Shown: in pieces, positions 53,901 to 59,900 of the stretch
How positions within the stretch are numbered: the first letter of the stretch is position 1
Layout: every line of letters starts with the position of its first letter
Source of the DNA: Catonia carolina
Taxonomy: Eukaryota > Arthropoda > Insecta > Hemiptera > Achilidae
Length of the DNA: 64,000 nucleotides
Reading direction: 5' to 3'
Assembly (NCBI GenBank): GCA_035578175.1
Contig: JAQMRL010000001.1
Location: 46,647,553-46,711,552 of the forward strand
Program-made: the position numbers and the translations under genes
Notes under the pieces: generated by a model
Database searches by the model: none
What the model saw: only the letters and a program-made list of their open reading frames with translations
Told to the model about the DNA's origin: nothing

Positions 53901-56900
53901 GCCAGTTGCGCTAACCACTACGCCAATGGGCTGGCCAAGAACACGTCGGCCAACGGGCCAACAGGAAGACAACATTGCTGAAGAACTTAAGAAAACTGTA
54001 CAGTTGTTTCTCTATAGATTTATTCCGAGCAGCAATATCTAGGTTAAAATTTTCATCGCGATAGTCAACCTTCATTATGAGAAGTAACTCCCAAGAGGGG
54101 AATTTAAACATTATCGGTACTTGTTTATTACTTATAATGTATTATTGTATCTTTCTTAATTTGATAAGGTAGAATTCTGAATTAATTGTGTGACAGAACT
54201 CTTTGTTGATCTGTTTTTGGTAATGAAAAATTAATTTAAACCATTTTGCTACGATACTATTAATACTACACTCAAAAAATATCTGATTTATTTATTGTTT
54301 ACGTAGTCTTATAATTTCTATTAAACCTGATAATTTATTGAATCTGTTAAAATTTGGCTGTAATATTTGTTTTTCAAGTACATATATTTTGGTATTATTG
54401 TTTGTCGATCCATATTTAGGATATTTTTTCTTTAATTTAGGTTGCTCGGGAGCTAGACAGAGAAGTTCAGGATACACATGTTTTAATAGTAAAAGCTAGT
54501 GAAGATTGTGCAACTAATCCACCTGTTAATAGCAGTTGGTTTGAACAGAAAGATGAAACACTCTTAAAATTGATTGTACATGTCAGTGATATCAATGACA
54601 ATCCTCCATTGTTTATAAAAAGTGTATTTACTGGAGGTGTAACAACTGAAGCTGACTTTGGAACTGAGTTTATGCAAATTAAGGTAAATTTTTACTTGTA
54701 AAATTCTAGTACTACTAATATAGTGGACCCATGCAAATAAATTTGCACAATGTTTTTGGGCTTCAAACTCCTATCATTAAATAAATGAGATTTAAGTTAA
54801 CAACAATCTTAACTGTTCTTAGAAGAACGGTGAGTAACGACTAAAACAGAGTAATACAATAATTTTGTCCTAAAACAAATGGTTGTAAATTAAAACTTTA
54901 AATCAAACACCATTAACACAATGGCTGTCTAATACTGACTGAGTGTGTAGTGAGGTGGCATATCCTGTATGCTTATGGAACATGGCTATGGAGGGGGTAA
55001 GTGTGGGAGAATTGCATTACATTACCTATGCTTTATTACCACTACGTTGTAATACAACATTACCTATGCTGTATTACCACTACGTTGTAAACAAAGTTTT
55101 TTCATTTCGTAAAATAAAGCTCATATTAGCATGAATTTCAAGTTAAGAATTTTTCGGCAAATCAAGAAAGAATTCTCTTTAAAACTATGTAAAAATTATA
55201 AAAATCTGTTCAGTAGAACTCTGTATTTAAGTTAGTAGAAGTCCCACTTAAAATATGTTTTGAATTTTGCATTTTAAATACATAGATGTGTAAGTACTGA
55301 TGTCAAAACAGGCATAACTATGCCTGTTTTAGGTTTATAGTTGATGGAATCACTAATTTTGTTGGGAGACACTACTTCCTTAGCAGATGAGTCAAGACTG
55401 AGGAAATCTCCTGTATGAATCCATTATTACACTTATTTCATTATATATTAATCATTAGCTACGTTCTTCAATCGTTTTATACTCTGGTCACTCGTTTTTG
55501 GACCTTTGCTGAAAGATGCACCGTGAACTGGAACTTCTGTTCAATGAATTGTGGGAGAAACTAATTCATAATGAAAAGTAGTAGGGTAATTTAGATTTTT
55601 TTGCACATTTAGGGCTCAAGAATGCCTGTCAAACATCTTGCAAGCTTTTTGTGTTTTATTTCAAAAAGTCATACGACTGCTTTATTCTGTGGCTACAGTG
55701 TTCCTTGATTTGAAAAACGTTACCGACAGGTGGCAGAGTGATCATAAAACGAAGAGGAGGGCAGTAGCATCAGTATCAAGATGGCTACCCCACTATCAAC
55801 ATGCACTGCATTAGAGCAGCGATCTGTGATTCAATTTCTAAATAGTGGAAGTGTCAAACCAAAATTCATCGTATAACCAACCAGAAACAAAAAGGTTAAC
55901 TAAGGAATGGTGTCACAGCTCATCACTGAAACAAAAAAACTTCTGCTCTCAACTATCAGTGGGGAAAACTCATTCTCACTCTGATGCAAAAAGAATAATT
56001 TTTGGAAAATTATATGGAAAGAGGAGTGGCAGTAACCAGCGCTTCTTATTCAGACCTAATTAAAATCAACTTCGCCATGCAATCAGGAGTAAACGGTGAA
56101 GACTTTTGACTTCAGGTGTATTATTACAGGATGACAATGCCCACTCACATAAAGCTCGTACGATGGCACAGATTATTCATGATCAAATTTGAAAGTCTTA
56201 TACACCCACCTTATTCACCAGATCTCGCCCCTAGTGACTTTCGGTCTGCTGAAAGAATTGGGGGGCAAGCATTTCAGAAGTAATGAAGAGATGAAATCTG
56301 TGGTGCATACATGGCTGCAGTCACGACCAAAATAATTTTTTAAATGTGGTATCCTCTGCTCCAAAGCGGCGGAATACTTACACTGAATGATATAAAAACT
56401 ACATTGAAAAATAGTTTGTGATTTTTCCTTAACTGTTACAATACAAAAGTTATAGCACTTTTAAGGCTTTCATTTGATACACCCTCTTATGATTGTGCAA
56501 TAGATAAGTATATTTTCCTTGAGTTCCCCTGAATCGTATAGTGTTAACTGTTAATTGACATATTTGTACTTAATGCTATGTACTGGTGTTAATTTCCACA
56601 TGTTCCTTTCATTCTGTATGTTGATGTTACAGGCTGTAGACTCAGATGTGGGGGAAAATGCAGAGATTAGTTATTATATGCTGGGTGACACCCAGATGAC
56701 TTTAAGTGAAGGTATGGAGAACATTCAGCAGCCACCATTCCTAGTCGACCAACATAGTGGTTCTGTATATTTAAATTTTGATCCACAAAAAGGAATGAAA
56801 GGATACTTTGATTTCATGGTATGCTCCTGATTTATTGGTTTAATTTATGTTTTATAATCATTTGAATTATCAGTAATACTGTGACCCTCAGTTACTGATT

Positions 56901-59900
56901 AAATAAATTAATAAATAAGTTAATAATAATATTAAATAAGTTAATTAATAAATCAGTAATACTGTGACCCTCAGTTACTGATTAAATAAATTAATAAATA
57001 AGTAAACATGTTACAAAAAATAATACACATTATGTAATATGACTAATTCAAATTTGGGTTATTTGATTACAAATTAATTTATAATATTTTAGAGTTCTAC
57101 TCACAAATCTACTTGGTTTTTTTACCTCTTTATTGTTATGCATATTAAAACAAATGCAGACGGTGAAGGGTGATGGATGAAAAAATGCCAGACTTGACTG
57201 GAATCGAACCCAAGACTCCTGGTAAGGGGAGTAATTGTTACTGTCAACTACACCAAAGGTAATTTGTTAATTGACCACTAAACAGTTCACATTTCCAACT
57301 ACAGAAACAAATGAAAATAATTATACAAAACAACAACATTTAAACATGAATAATTTATGAAAAGAATTGAATATTTTTTATATATAATTTAGAAAGTTTA
57401 ACTTAAATAGATTTTTTTTATTTTTTAATCCCTAATGTGTGTATCTTGGAATCTGTTCAATTTAAGAACAATAAGCAACCCCAATGAGATGAGAGTGGTA
57501 AATATGATTTGTATAGTCTTGTGCGGATTCAGGCTGGCCATTCCTTATGGTTAATTGAACCTCAACCATCAAGGTACACCGGTCCACTGTGTAGTATTCA
57601 AATCTGTATGGTTAATTGGACCCGAAGCATCAAAGTACACCAGTAACCACTGTCCAGTACACAAATTCATTTAAAAGTAACTTCTTTTACTAGGATTTGA
57701 ATCACAGAATCTTCATCTCTAAAAATCAGTTATTTAACAGTTGATTCACAGTAACGACTTTACCACTTGACCAATCCGGTGAGTATAAATTGATATGAAA
57801 TTTAAATTATAAAGTAAGAATACAAAATACATTATTTTGTAGAAACTCTACAAAGATAGGTAGTTTTTTTAATTGTATTACAAATAATGCGATTACATTT
57901 CCTTCATGAAGATTACGGTACTTAAGATTTTAATTTTCCATTTCAGCAGAGTTTTAAAATGAAAATTATAAAATTTCCTGATTTAATTTAATGTGTATAA
58001 TCTAAATTTGTTACAATTATATAGCTAGAATGTGTATATTTATTTATTTCAGGTGATGGCAAATGACAGTGGTGGCTTGTATGACACAGCACGTGTTTTC
58101 ATATATCTTTTACGAGAAGACCAAAGAGTTCGATTTGTCCTACGTCAACATCCTACTGAAATAAGAGAAAATATTGACTTTTTCAGAGAGTAAGTAACTT
58201 TTACGATAAGTTTCTTTGTTGTAATTAGCTTTAGTGTGCTTAGAAAATTTAATTTTCTGAATTTCAAGCAGAATAAAGAATTACTTAAAAAAACTTTTAA
58301 AATTATGTGTCAGAAAATTCTGGACTTGTGTAACTGTAGGTCTAAATTTATGTGATACTGTTTGTTACAAGTGATTATTACTTGAAAAATGTGTTACATG
58401 TACCAAGATAAGTTGCTAAACTTAACTAAAACTAGATAATTTTTGAGGCTGTAAAATTTAGGTGTCGATTTTTTATCTGTATCTAATTGACTTTATTGTC
58501 TAACCATTACTAATGTATAATAGGTATTACTCTTCATTAAAATGGGATTTTATGCTTAGAAATGTCTAGTTAAAGCTTTCTGTAGAAAAGCTTATTCAAA
58601 AACAGCTAATTAAAACGGAAATAATTCTTCTGAAGTGAAACTTTTGTGGGTTATCAGTTAATTATCTCTGACTGCCTCTGTGATTTAGTTGTTTGTATTG
58701 TAGAATCTGCCCATACCTGGCAGGTGGAGTGCTTACTATTTACACTCGATTTGTTAGTTCCAGGGTTATAAAAAAATAGTTCTGTTTCCTATTATATGGT
58801 CAGCCAATTATATGGGTGAAGCATTTAAGAACAGAAGAGGTAGAGGTGTAAAAGACAGTCAGAGTTATCTCCTCTAAGAGTAACGAATTTGTTGTACAGC
58901 CAGACCCTTTAGTTAATGAAGTGAAGTTGTCATTTGCAGGGTAGAAAGTAGATAAGGTGCTTTTTGAAGGGCCTGACATGCTGATAAGCATAGGCTTTTT
59001 TTGCACTCAGTGATGAAGGCAAAGTAAACCACCTCACTCCTTGTTTTGCTTAGTAAAGGCTCTAGCGATTTAAACCAGCCTTTCTGGTGATGAAATGATT
59101 TTTTTGTAATGTATGAAAATATGCCATGCCTGAATGTGGTCTTGGGTTCGAATCCCATTCAAGCATGGCATATTTTCATAAGTTACATAAAAAATCATTT
59201 CATCCTTCACCGCCTGCATTAGCAGTCATTGCAGAAGAGCCGGCATTAAACCAAAAAAAAAAATGTTTGCTGATGACCTAAACAACACATGGTAGACTAT
59301 GATGTGGAAGGTCCTGAATTCAAACACAACTAGGATCTGGACATTTTTACTCGTTAAACCCACCATTTCATAAAGTAAACAAAAAATTAAAACTGGCAAA
59401 ATATCTTGTGACATTGCGCTTAAATCTGTGCTTGAAAATTGTTATTATTGTAGAGGTTAATCTAAATCAGTGTATTATTATATGTTTAATATCAGATTTG
59501 TCTGTTTCAAACAGGATGCTTGGTAATGTTACCGGTGCAATCGTTAATGTGGATGAAATGAAAGTGCATGAAACTAGAGATGGTAAAGTGGACAAAACAC
59601 GCAGCGATTTGTACATGCACTTTGTTAATAGAACAGATCATTCAATCATGGAAGTAAACTCTGTTCTTAGAGTTATTGACCAAAGTATTGAAAGACTGGA
59701 TGGCCTTTTTAAAGTAAGTTATATTTACTTTAATCTTAATAATTTAATTAAACCATTAATTCTCTTAATTTGTTTTTAAACAAAATCAAAACATTTTGCT
59801 GGACATGAGTTTTCCAAATTTAATCCCCAAATTTGTATCGATATTGTCCCTGGGCTTTGTTGATGGTCAAATACATACATACATACACATCATCGTTCAT

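Noticed and set aside
55020..57004. CRISPR-like array
   Set aside because: Only two-copy tandem duplications with AT-rich spacers in a eukaryotic intron; no regular spacer pattern.
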